From Desulfovibrio sp. OH1186_COT-070 (GTDB lineage: Bacteria > Desulfobacterota > Desulfovibrionia > Desulfovibrionales > Desulfovibrionaceae), in assembly GCF_003860215.1 (NCBI RefSeq), contig NZ_RQYH01000005.1:1-64000 (forward strand): a stretch of 64,000 bases of DNA. Direction: 5' to 3'. A program made the translations under genes and the position numbers. Positions 1-7,097 of the stretch are shown piece after piece (positions within the stretch are counted from its first letter, which is position 1; every line of letters begins with the position of its first letter). The notes under the pieces are model-generated. The model was not told where the DNA came from. It did not search any database and saw nothing but the letters and a program-made list of their open reading frames with translations.

Positions 1-355
1 GCAAGCTTGATTTGCGGGAAGCCTTCATTGACGGGACATTCGCCCCGGCAAAAAAGGGGGCCGTGCCGTTGGTAAAACCAAACGCGGCAAGGGCACCAAG
101 ATCATGGCAGTGGCAGACGCTGCTGGTTTTCCTCTCGCCCTTCACGTGGCAAGCGCGTCGCCTCATGAAGTGATCTTGGTGGAAGACACCTTGGACCGCA
201 CGTTCACCAATGAGCTTCCAGGCCGTTTGTTCGGCGATAAAGCCTACGACAGCGACAAACGCCTTGTCGTAACATACCAGTTTCATGCAGAAAACTTTCT
301 GGCAATGGCGCAACTGGGCTGCATCATGATTTTGCTCAGATTGATTATGAGATGA
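1..355 (+). pseudogene. IS5-family (IS427-like) transposase remnant, 5'-truncated by the window edge and internally deleted
   Basis: The reading begins in the frame of base 3 with a segment containing [12 protein letters not shown], then continues one frame back with [16 protein letters not shown] and a stretch containing ASASPHEV and GDKAYDSD. These are typical of IS5/IS427 DDE transposases. After AYDSD the protein jumps directly to [13 protein letters not shown] and LGCIMILLR, which is the extreme C-terminus of the family. The roughly 60 residues that should lie between them, including the catalytic Glu region, are missing, so the copy cannot transpose. The stop is at 353-355. The bases just after it (about 352-370, TGACTTCTACAGG) may be the right terminal repeat, but the left end is outside the window. 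The family call comes from motif recall. Confidence 0.8.
50..56 (+). other. A_AAA_AAG slippery heptamer, -1 frameshift site of the IS transposase
   Basis: The upstream frame reads GC A|AAA|AAG and the downstream conserved transposase frame is exactly -1 relative to it. The heptamer is the classic efficient bacterial -1 slippery sequence. Slippage here joins FAPAKK to [13 protein letters not shown] without losing a residue. Several IS5 subgroups are known to use -1 frameshifting. It matters little in this deleted copy, but it identifies the parent element. Confidence 0.7.
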
Positions 356-486
356 CTTCTACAGGTTGCGCGTACGCGTACTTTGCGGGCAGGAAATATG
401 AATTCGGCCGGAAAGGGTTCTCTGGGCTTCCGCCCCTCTTTTGGGTGTAGACCCTGTAGACCCGGTATGGCCAAGCCGACTCTCAT

Positions 487-531
487 CAACGACAAAGTCC
501 CCCGCCTCAAGAGCAGGGGACTTTGTCGTTG
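487..531. repeat. Perfect 16-bp inverted repeat with a 13-nt spacer
   Basis: CAACGACAAAGTCCCC (487-502) is repeated exactly as its complement at 516-531. Neither strand has a T-run directly after the stem, so it is not a standard intrinsic terminator. It lies between the IS remnant and tRNA-Pro in the 356-569 stretch, where no gene is seen. It could be a processing or termination hairpin for the tRNA locus or a trace of another mobile element. Confidence 0.6.
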
Positions 532-569
532 AACGCGGACAGCATTTGCGCGCCGCCGTTTGATTTTTC

Positions 570-647
570 TGGTCGGGATGGCGCGATTTGAACGCGCGGC
601 CTCAGCGTCCCGAACGCTGCGCTCTAGCCAAGCTGAGCCACATCCCG
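570..647 (-). tRNA. tRNA-Pro(CGG)
   Basis: On the - strand the acceptor arm CGGGATG pairs with CATCCCG and is followed by an encoded CCA (570-572). The D arm is GCTC...GAGC, the anticodon stem CAGCG/CGCTG encloses the loop TTCGGGA (anticodon CGG), and the T arm is GCGCG TTCAAAT CGCGC. All arms pair fully. It reads proline codon CCG and diverges from the chemotaxis operon. Confidence 0.97.
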
Positions 648-771
648 TGGTTGCGGAAGATATGCGAGCAGCCACAAATTGGCAAGTCATTTTTTGTTGT
701 AAAACTGCCTGTTCTGACGTAAGGGATTGAATGAACTTGAGGGAATGCATAACCAAAAACGGAGCGTGGGG

Positions 772-1836
772 ATGATTCGGGTTCTTGTTGTGGATGACTC
801 CGCCTTCATGCGTAACGCCATTGTTTCTCTTCTGGAAAAAGACCCGAACATCAAGGTCGTTGGAACCGCTCATGACGGGCAGGATGCCCTCAAAAAAGCA
901 GCGGACATTGATGCGGATGTCATGACGCTGGATGTGGAGATGCCCCGGCTGGACGGACTGGGCACGCTGCAGGCCCTCATGAAAAGCACTCCCCTCCCTG
1001 TGTTGATGATCAGTTCGCTGACAGAGAGCGGCGCCGAAAGCACCCTGAAAGCCATGGAGTTCGGTGCGCTGGATTTTATTCCCAAGACAATGAGCAACGA
1101 CAAGGAAGTTTTTGGCGAAGAACTGCGGCGCAAAGTAACCGCTCTTGCCCGCCGCAAAAGCATCATCAAGCTCAAATACAGACGCATCTCCACTCCCCCG
1201 GCAGCAATTCCCAAAGCCCCACAGGTGGGCGCAGCCAGTTATGCCCAGTCGCCCTGCCGCGGGCCACGCGACCTTGTGGTCATCGGCGTATCCACAGGCG
1301 GCCCGCCTGTTGTGCAAAAAATTCTTTCCGCACTGCCGGCGGATCTGCCCGCCTGCATACTCATTGCCCAGCACATGCCTGCGGCTTTTACCGGCCCCTT
1401 TGCCAAACGCCTTGACGGCGTGTGCAAAATCACCGTGACCGAAGCCGTTGACGGAGACAAGTTCAAGCTCGGGCATGCCTATGTGTGCCCGGGCGGAAAG
1501 CATATCGGCATCCGTATGCGGGGCGCCCTGCCGGAAATCTCCGTCACGGAGGAACCGCGCGATGCCCTCTACAAGCCCACAGTCAACCTGCTTATGGAGA
1601 CTGCGGGCAAGGCCATGGGGCGTCGGACGCTTGGCGTCATGCTCACCGGCATGGGGGCTGATGGGTGCGAAGGAGCGAAAGTTCTCAGAGAAACAGGCGG
1701 TTGCCTTATTGCCCAAAGCGAGGCTTCGTGCGTTGTCTATGGCATGCCCAAGGCTGTTGTGGACGCCAAGCTCGCCAATCAGATTCTTGACGCGGACGAT
1801 ATTGCCAATGCCATCATCACGGGCGTCAAGGGCTGA
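772..1836 (+). CDS. cheB: Chemotaxis response regulator protein-glutamate methylesterase/glutamine deamidase CheB
   Basis: CheB removes methyl groups from chemoreceptors and deamidates receptor glutamines when phosphorylated by CheA, giving adaptation. The 354-residue protein has a receiver domain (about 1-120, phosphoacceptor Asp54 in LDVEMP) and a C-terminal methylesterase domain (about 165-350). The catalytic triad is visible: Ser174 in GVSTGGP, His201 in AQHMP and Asp297 in GMGADG. The ATG at 772 is chosen because GGAG lies 7 nt upstream and the protein then begins MIRVLVVDDS, as usual; an in-frame TTG at 727 is less likely. It is the first gene of a seven-gene chemotaxis operon. No convincing promoter was identified upstream. 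Confidence 0.96.
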   Translation: MIRVLVVDDSAFMRNAIVSLLEKDPNIKVVGTAHDGQDALKKAADIDADVMTLDVEMPRLDGLGTLQALMKSTPLPVLMISSLTESGAESTLKAMEFGALDFIPKTMSNDKEVFGEELRRKVTALARRKSIIKLKYRRISTPPAAIPKAPQVGAASYAQSPCRGPRDLVVIGVSTGGPPVVQKILSALPADLPACILIAQHMPAAFTGPFAKRLDGVCKITVTEAVDGDKFKLGHAYVCPGGKHIGIRMRGALPEISVTEEPRDALYKPTVNLLMETAGKAMGRRTLGVMLTGMGADGCEGAKVLRETGGCLIAQSEASCVVYGMPKAVVDAKLANQILDADDIANAIITGVKG

Positions 1837-1863
1837 CGCACAGCGAAGAGAAAAGGAGCGAAC

Positions 1864-3792
1864 GTGCCAAATACGCAACAAAACCCTTCGCAGGTTATGG
1901 AAGCCCTGCAGTCAGGCGATCATGAGGTTATCCGCAGTGCCGCCTTTGCCGCAGGAGACATGCAGCTTCAAGAGGCCACTCCCCTGCTGTGCCAGCACAT
2001 CAAAAGCGACAGCATCGGGGTGCAGGAGGCGGCGGAATTTGCCCTGCGCAAAATTCGCGGGCCACAGGTTGTCGCGGCCCTTCTGCCCCTGCTGAACAGC
2101 GAGGACGCGCCCGTCCGCAACGTGAGCATGGATATTCTGCGCGAAATCGGTTCTGACGGCATGGAAAGCCTGCAAACATATCTGCATGATGACGATGTGG
2201 ACCTGCGCATCTTCATCACGGATATTTTGGGCTATTGCCGCACCCCGCAAGCCATTGCCCTGCTCAATCGAGCCCTGCTCAAGGATCCGGAGGTCAACGT
2301 CCGCTATCAGGCTGCGGTGAGTCTGGGCAATCTGGCATCTCCGGAATCCGTCGATGCCCTTTGCCAGGCGGTTCATGATGAGGAATGGGTTCAGTTTGCC
2401 GCAGTTGAAGCCCTGGCAAAAATCAGGGATCATTCCGCAGCCAGCGGGCTGGTAAAACTTTTGCCGCAGGCAACGCCCTTGGTAAGTTCTGCCATCATTG
2501 ATGCCTTGGGCGATCTCGGCGATGTGAAGTCCATACCACTGCTCTTCAACTCGCTGGAAAACGTCACTGCCGCCCTGCGGCACAAAATCGTCAAGGCCAT
2601 CGTGCAAATCCTGACAGGGCGCTCGCTGGCCCTGCTGACCGGAAAATCGAAAGAACGCCTGCGCACCTACCTTGTGGATGCCCTGACGGAAACAGACGAT
2701 GACATTTTGCTGGCGGCCCTGGAAGGGCTGGCCGCCATTGGCAACGACGACTGCACCGAAGCTGTTATCAGCCGGGCGCTCTCTCTTGATGCGGAAAGAG
2801 AGCCGGAACTGTATGAAGCGGCAATCCAGGCCATTGCCTCCATCGGGTATAACGATACCGTGCGAGATGCACTGCGCAGCGATGACGAACAGCGCATTCT
2901 GGTCATGATGGATGTTTGCCGCCTGATGAACGATCACCGGACAATCGACGAACTCAAAAAAATCTACTGGAGAGCCAATACAGACATTTCTAGGGCTGCC
3001 ATCGCCATTGTCGCACAGCTTGCCGACTGCACGGACATGTCGTTTTTCATGTCCGTCATGGAAGAATCGAACGATGCAGAAGCGCTGAAAAATGTGCTGA
3101 TATTTCTGGGCAACCAGCCCTCGTGCCCCGAAGTGGACGAACTGGTCTTCAGCCAGATTGACCACCGATATGTTGACGTAAAAGAAATGGCCCTGGAAGC
3201 CTGCATCAACTTGGCCAGCCCGGCGCTCAACGCCCGGTTCAAAGAGCGGGCCTGGAGTGATGACGCGCAGCAGCGCATGATGGCAGTGTACGCTCTGGGG
3301 CGGTACAACCTGATCGAAAACTTTCATGAAATCGCAAGCGCACTTTCGGACGAATCGCCGCGAGTCCGCCAAGTGGCTGTTGAGGCTTTTCAGAACATCG
3401 GGAGCCAGGCTGGAGAATATCTTTCCCTTCTTGTGCCCCTTCTTGAAGACCCCGACAAGGATGTGCGCCTCGCACTGGTGGATATTTTGGGGCACATCGG
3501 CGCGGAGGCCATACCCCACGTCATGAACGCGCTTCGCGATGAAAACGACTGGGTCAAAATCAGGGCGATGGAGGCCCTGGGGGCGCAAAAAATAGCAGAG
3601 TGCGTTCCCATGCTTGCGCAGATACTGGAAAACGGCAGCCCCATCGTTGCCCTGAAAAGCATTGAAACCTTGGGGAAAATCGGCGGGAATATTGCCTTTG
3701 GTGTATTGCTGGGCATCATGAACCATGAAGATCCTGAAATCCAGCATGCCGCGGCTGACGCAGTGGCGGCGATCCAGTCCGAGCAGGAGTAG
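1864..3792 (+). CDS. HEAT-repeat protein of the chemotaxis operon
   Basis: This 642-residue protein is built almost entirely of tandem HEAT/PBS-lyase-type helical repeats of about 31 residues. Units recur such as VRxxAxxALGxIG, for example VRYQAAVSLGNLAS, VRQVAVEAFQNIGS and VRLALVDILGHIGA. No catalytic motif, signal peptide or membrane segment is seen. The GTG start at 1864 follows AAGGAG. It lies 27 nt after cheB and 2 nt before cheR, so it is surely cotranscribed. HEAT solenoids are protein-binding scaffolds. An adaptor role in this chemosensory pathway is an inference from position only. Confidence 0.85.
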   Translation: MPNTQQNPSQVMEALQSGDHEVIRSAAFAAGDMQLQEATPLLCQHIKSDSIGVQEAAEFALRKIRGPQVVAALLPLLNSEDAPVRNVSMDILREIGSDGMESLQTYLHDDDVDLRIFITDILGYCRTPQAIALLNRALLKDPEVNVRYQAAVSLGNLASPESVDALCQAVHDEEWVQFAAVEALAKIRDHSAASGLVKLLPQATPLVSSAIIDALGDLGDVKSIPLLFNSLENVTAALRHKIVKAIVQILTGRSLALLTGKSKERLRTYLVDALTETDDDILLAALEGLAAIGNDDCTEAVISRALSLDAEREPELYEAAIQAIASIGYNDTVRDALRSDDEQRILVMMDVCRLMNDHRTIDELKKIYWRANTDISRAAIAIVAQLADCTDMSFFMSVMEESNDAEALKNVLIFLGNQPSCPEVDELVFSQIDHRYVDVKEMALEACINLASPALNARFKERAWSDDAQQRMMAVYALGRYNLIENFHEIASALSDESPRVRQVAVEAFQNIGSQAGEYLSLLVPLLEDPDKDVRLALVDILGHIGAEAIPHVMNALRDENDWVKIRAMEALGAQKIAECVPMLAQILENGSPIVALKSIETLGKIGGNIAFGVLLGIMNHEDPEIQHAAADAVAAIQSEQE

Positions 3793-3794
3793 CT

Positions 3795-5138
3795 ATGTCC
3801 CAACCTCCCACTTTTCTGTCGAAAACGCTGAACAGCACGCCCTCTGGCAACCAGAGAAGTGCCGCTGACGGTTCTTCTGCAACATCCAAAACGCCGCTGC
3901 AAGCCGCACCTTCATCCCCCCTCCAGGGCCGCTTTTCCGCTTTCCCCAGAACGGAATCTCCATCTGCGCCCGCCGCTCCCCCGGCAAGCGGCTTGCGTTC
4001 TCCTCTTTCGTCTGCGCCCGCGCCACAGCCCGGTCAAAGCTTCCCTGTGCGCGCCACCACAGGGGCGGACACTCCGGCCCAGTCCAGCCGCTTTTCTTCT
4101 GCCCGACCGGCATCGCCCGGCCTGTTGGGGGAAAAAACGCCCGCCCGTCCCTTTGCCAAGCCCAACCTGCCGCAATCACCCTTTTCCCGTCCGCAGCAAA
4201 CTGCGCCGTCTCCCCTGCGCACCCCCCTGACCCCCTCCACGGCTTTTCGCTCGCAGACAGCCGGGACAGCGCCGCAGGCGACCTCCCCGTTTCGCAAGGA
4301 ACTGCAAGTTTCAGATGAAGAATTCCTCCAACTGAGAGATTTCATTTACAAACAGTGCGGAATATTTATTGCTGAAAATCGCAAATATTTGGTGGAAAAC
4401 AGACTTTCCAACCGCATCAAAGCCCTCAACCTCAAAAGTTACCACGAATATTACAATTATCTGCGTTATGATGCCAGCCGTGGTACGGAATTGAACAAAC
4501 TTTTTGAAGTTGTCACGACCAACGAAACAAGTTTTTTCCGCAATCCTCCGCAACTTGAAATTTTTCAAAAAAACGTGATGCCCGGCATTCTTGACAAATG
4601 CCGCTCTGCGGGACGCAAAAAATTGCGGATATGGTCTGCAGGCTGCTCCACCGGTGAAGAACCATACACCTTGGCCATTATCTTGCATGAACTCCTGAAA
4701 GGAGAAATTGCCGGATGGGATATAAAAATCACCGCCAATGACCTTTCTGCGGCAGTCTTGGCCGCGGCCCAGCGGGGCGTCTACAACGAATATACATTGC
4801 GCACGACCCCCAAAAACCTTGTTGAAAGCTATTTTCTCAAAGACGGCCAGCAATATAAAATCCTTCCCGAAGTCAAAAGACTCGTGGCATTCGGGCAGAT
4901 CAACCTCAACGACAAGGCCCAGCTTCAGCGGGTGGAAAAGTCGCAGATTGTGTTTTGCCGCAATGTTATCATCTATTTTGACGATGAAATGAAGCGCAAG
5001 GTCATCAGCGCCTTTTACGACAATCTTGAGATCAATGGAGCTTTGCTTATCGGGCACTCAGAGTCTCTGCACAACATCAGCCGCGCTTTCCACATGGAGC
5101 ACCACAAGGGCACGATCATTTATCGCAAATTGGGGTAA
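3795..5138 (+). CDS. cheR: Chemotaxis protein methyltransferase CheR with a long disordered N-terminus
   Basis: CheR transfers methyl groups from SAM to receptor glutamates, opposing CheB. The 447-residue protein is much longer than a standard CheR of about 280 residues. The first 165 or so residues are Pro/Ser/Ala-rich and look disordered. The true domain starts near FRKELQVSDEEFLQLRDF and contains the CheR N-terminal helix bundle, TTNETSFFRNPPQ, the SAM-binding motif WSAGCSTGEEPYTLA, ANDLSAAVL and FCRNVIIYFD. The start ATG is 2 nt after the HEAT gene and the stop is 2 nt before parA, which suggests translational coupling. Confidence 0.95.
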   Translation: MSQPPTFLSKTLNSTPSGNQRSAADGSSATSKTPLQAAPSSPLQGRFSAFPRTESPSAPAAPPASGLRSPLSSAPAPQPGQSFPVRATTGADTPAQSSRFSSARPASPGLLGEKTPARPFAKPNLPQSPFSRPQQTAPSPLRTPLTPSTAFRSQTAGTAPQATSPFRKELQVSDEEFLQLRDFIYKQCGIFIAENRKYLVENRLSNRIKALNLKSYHEYYNYLRYDASRGTELNKLFEVVTTNETSFFRNPPQLEIFQKNVMPGILDKCRSAGRKKLRIWSAGCSTGEEPYTLAIILHELLKGEIAGWDIKITANDLSAAVLAAAQRGVYNEYTLRTTPKNLVESYFLKDGQQYKILPEVKRLVAFGQINLNDKAQLQRVEKSQIVFCRNVIIYFDDEMKRKVISAFYDNLEINGALLIGHSESLHNISRAFHMEHHKGTIIYRKLG

Positions 5139-5140
5139 GC

Positions 5141-5917
5141 ATGGCCGCAAAGGTGCTGGCTATCGCCAATCAGAAAGGAGGGGTCGGCAAAACCACAACA
5201 GCCGTCACTTTGGGCAGTGCGCTGGCGCGGGCGGGGAAAAAAGTTCTTTTGCTCGACCTGGATCCCCATGCCTGTGCGACCTTGCATGCCAGAATCTATG
5301 CGCAAGACATCGGGCACAGTCTGCACGATCTTTTTCTGGCAGAAGAAAGCCAATGGCCGGAGTTGTGGAACAAAATCATCCGTGCAAACGCCCTGGCGCA
5401 CATTGATATAGCGCCGGGCAGCATCCGCCTGGCGGAGCTTGAGCTGGATTTGCGCGAACGCAAGGGCAAGGGTGCCATTCTTCTTCGGGGAATGCGGCAT
5501 GTTCTTCCCCAGTACGACTATATTGTTCTGGATTGTCCCCCGCATGTCGGAATCCTGCTGGTCAATGCGCTTGTTGCCGCAGATGTGCTCATTATCCCCA
5601 TTCAGACAGATTTTTTGGCGTTGCACGGACTGAAGTTACTTTTTGACACGTTGGGCATTCTCAACAAGGCATTGGGAAAGCCGGTATTTTACCGGGCAGT
5701 GCCCACCATGTTTGACAAAAGAACAAAGGCCTGCAACCGGGTTTTGGCTCTGTTGCAAGAAAAAATGGGATCTTCCCTGTTCTCGACAATTATAGGAATA
5801 GACACACGCTTTCGTGAAGCCAGCGCCCAAGGATGCACGATCTACGACCTTGATGCCAGATCCAGGGGTGCTCTTTGCTACGAATGCCTTGCAAAAGAAG
5901 TGATGTCTCTATGGTAA
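5141..5917 (+). CDS. ParA/MinD-type ATPase of the chemotaxis operon
   Basis: This 258-residue P-loop ATPase of the ParA/Soj class has the deviant Walker A motif KGGVGKTTT (residues 12-20, with the signature Lys12), LLLDLDPHA as the A' region and VLDCPPHVG as Walker B. ParA-like proteins inside chemotaxis operons (PpfA, ParC) position chemoreceptor arrays at the pole or within the cell. That role is the likely one here, since no parB or plasmid genes are near. Its stop overlaps the next start by 7 nt (ATGGTAA), indicating coupled synthesis with the CheW-like protein. Confidence 0.9.
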   Translation: MAAKVLAIANQKGGVGKTTTAVTLGSALARAGKKVLLLDLDPHACATLHARIYAQDIGHSLHDLFLAEESQWPELWNKIIRANALAHIDIAPGSIRLAELELDLRERKGKGAILLRGMRHVLPQYDYIVLDCPPHVGILLVNALVAADVLIIPIQTDFLALHGLKLLFDTLGILNKALGKPVFYRAVPTMFDKRTKACNRVLALLQEKMGSSLFSTIIGIDTRFREASAQGCTIYDLDARSRGALCYECLAKEVMSLW

Positions 5918-6603
5918 AAACACCTGAAGAATATTTTGCCGCACTGAACTTTGACATGCCCCAAACAACAGGGAGCCATTTTTCCCTGAATGCGGCGGAA
6001 GAATCTTTTGTGCAAAAATATCTGGGCAGTGACCTGCTTGCCCATCTCCCTGAGGTGCAGCCAGAGGCGCTCATGCCCTCCGCAGTATTTTCCGCCACAC
6101 AGGAAAAAACAGTACAAGATCAGAAAGAAAAGCCCCATGCTGACCTGCGCACGCGCCTTTTGTCAGAGAGCAGCGTTCAGATGGTTTCGTTCTATGTGCG
6201 GGAGCAGATTTTTTTACTGCCTGTATCGGTGATCGTGGAGGTGTTGCGCCATATGCCTCTGACACGCCTCCCCAGGGCCCCTTCGTTTGTTGCCGGTGTT
6301 GTCAATCTGCGCGGCAAGGTTACTCCGCTGCTGTATCTGGATGCCCTGCTGACTCTGGAAAAAAATTACCGCTATACACAAAAAAGCTTTATCATCGTAT
6401 GCTCCATAAAAGAAATGCATCTCGGGTTTATCATCGACAATGTGCATACCTTGTACACACTCAAACAGGAACAATTTTCATGGAATGCAGAGATACACCT
6501 CGGATCTGGAGCAGAATTTTTATGTGGAATTGCTGATATTGAAGGAAAGCTGTACGGGATTGTCAATCCAGATATTATTCTGGAAAAACTGCTGACGGGA
6601 TAA
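5911..6603 (+). CDS. CheW-domain protein with an N-terminal extension (possible ParP-like adaptor)
   Basis: A CheW-like coupling domain occupies about residues 85-225 of this 230-residue protein (VQMVSFYVREQIFLLPVSVIVEV, RLPRAPSFVAGVVNLRGKVTPLL). Ordinary CheW is about 150-170 residues, so there is an extra N-terminal stretch of some 85 residues of mixed composition. CheW links receptors to CheA. The ATG at 5911 overlaps the parA stop and is chosen over upstream in-frame starts inside parA. In Vibrio, the partner of the chemotaxis ParA protein (ParC) is ParP, a protein with a C-terminal CheW-like domain. The arrangement here is reminiscent of that, but the function is inferred. Confidence 0.85.
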   Translation: MVKTPEEYFAALNFDMPQTTGSHFSLNAAEESFVQKYLGSDLLAHLPEVQPEALMPSAVFSATQEKTVQDQKEKPHADLRTRLLSESSVQMVSFYVREQIFLLPVSVIVEVLRHMPLTRLPRAPSFVAGVVNLRGKVTPLLYLDALLTLEKNYRYTQKSFIIVCSIKEMHLGFIIDNVHTLYTLKQEQFSWNAEIHLGSGAEFLCGIADIEGKLYGIVNPDIILEKLLTG

Positions 6604-6660
6604 AGGCATCTCCACTTCGCAGCCTGTTGCGCATAACTCCAACCAGCATGGACGGAAAAA

Positions 6661-7029
6661 ATGAAAAAGCATATCCTCATCGTTGATGACTCGAAAACCA
6701 TCCGGAATCTGGTCGCCTTTGTCCTGAAAGGAGAGGGCTTCAAAGTCAGCACCGCCGAAGACGGTCAGGACGCCATCGAAAAATTGTATAACCTTGAAGC
6801 GGTTGACCTTATCGTTTCCGATGTCAACATGCCCCGCATGGACGGTTTCAGCTTCATCAAACACATCAGGGCACAGGAGGCGTACAAGGACACTCCCATT
6901 ATTGTGCTTTCCACCGAAGGGCAGGAAAAAGACATCCAGCTCGGTATGAGCCTGGGGGCCAACCTGTACATGGTCAAACCGGCTCAACCGGAAAAAATGG
7001 TTCGCAATATAAAGATGCTGCTGGGATAA
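6661..7029 (+). CDS. cheY: Chemotaxis response regulator CheY
   Basis: This is a single receiver domain of 122 residues with the acidic pair DD (9-10), phosphoacceptor Asp54 in VSDVNMPRMDG, a switch region IIVLSTEG and the conserved Lys in MVKPAQPE. It has no output domain. Phosphorylated CheY binds the flagellar switch or serves as a phosphate sink. It lies between cheW and cheA in the same operon. The Shine-Dalgarno sequence is weak (GGAAAAA directly before the ATG). Confidence 0.93.
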   Translation: MKKHILIVDDSKTIRNLVAFVLKGEGFKVSTAEDGQDAIEKLYNLEAVDLIVSDVNMPRMDGFSFIKHIRAQEAYKDTPIIVLSTEGQEKDIQLGMSLGANLYMVKPAQPEKMVRNIKMLLG

Positions 7030-7097
7030 CCGATAAGAAAATCAGGATGCGTCCACCTGGATGCCATACGTTTTCTTGTTAAGGTAAGGTATGCGGT

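Noticed and set aside
676-700. Sigma-54 promoter before cheB (AATTGGCAAGTCATTTTTTG)
   Set aside because: The -24 part fits, but at N10 the next bases are TT, not GC or GT, so the -12 element is missing.
283-1881. Long open frame on the - strand opposite cheB and tRNA-Pro
   Set aside because: It runs antisense to a gene with full catalytic motifs and across a tRNA, has no ribosome site and no recognisable domain. It is a by-product of high GC codon usage.
1912-3747. Open frame of about 610 codons opposite the HEAT-repeat gene
   Set aside because: It mirrors the repeat structure of the sense gene and has no start signal; the sense strand encodes clear HEAT units.
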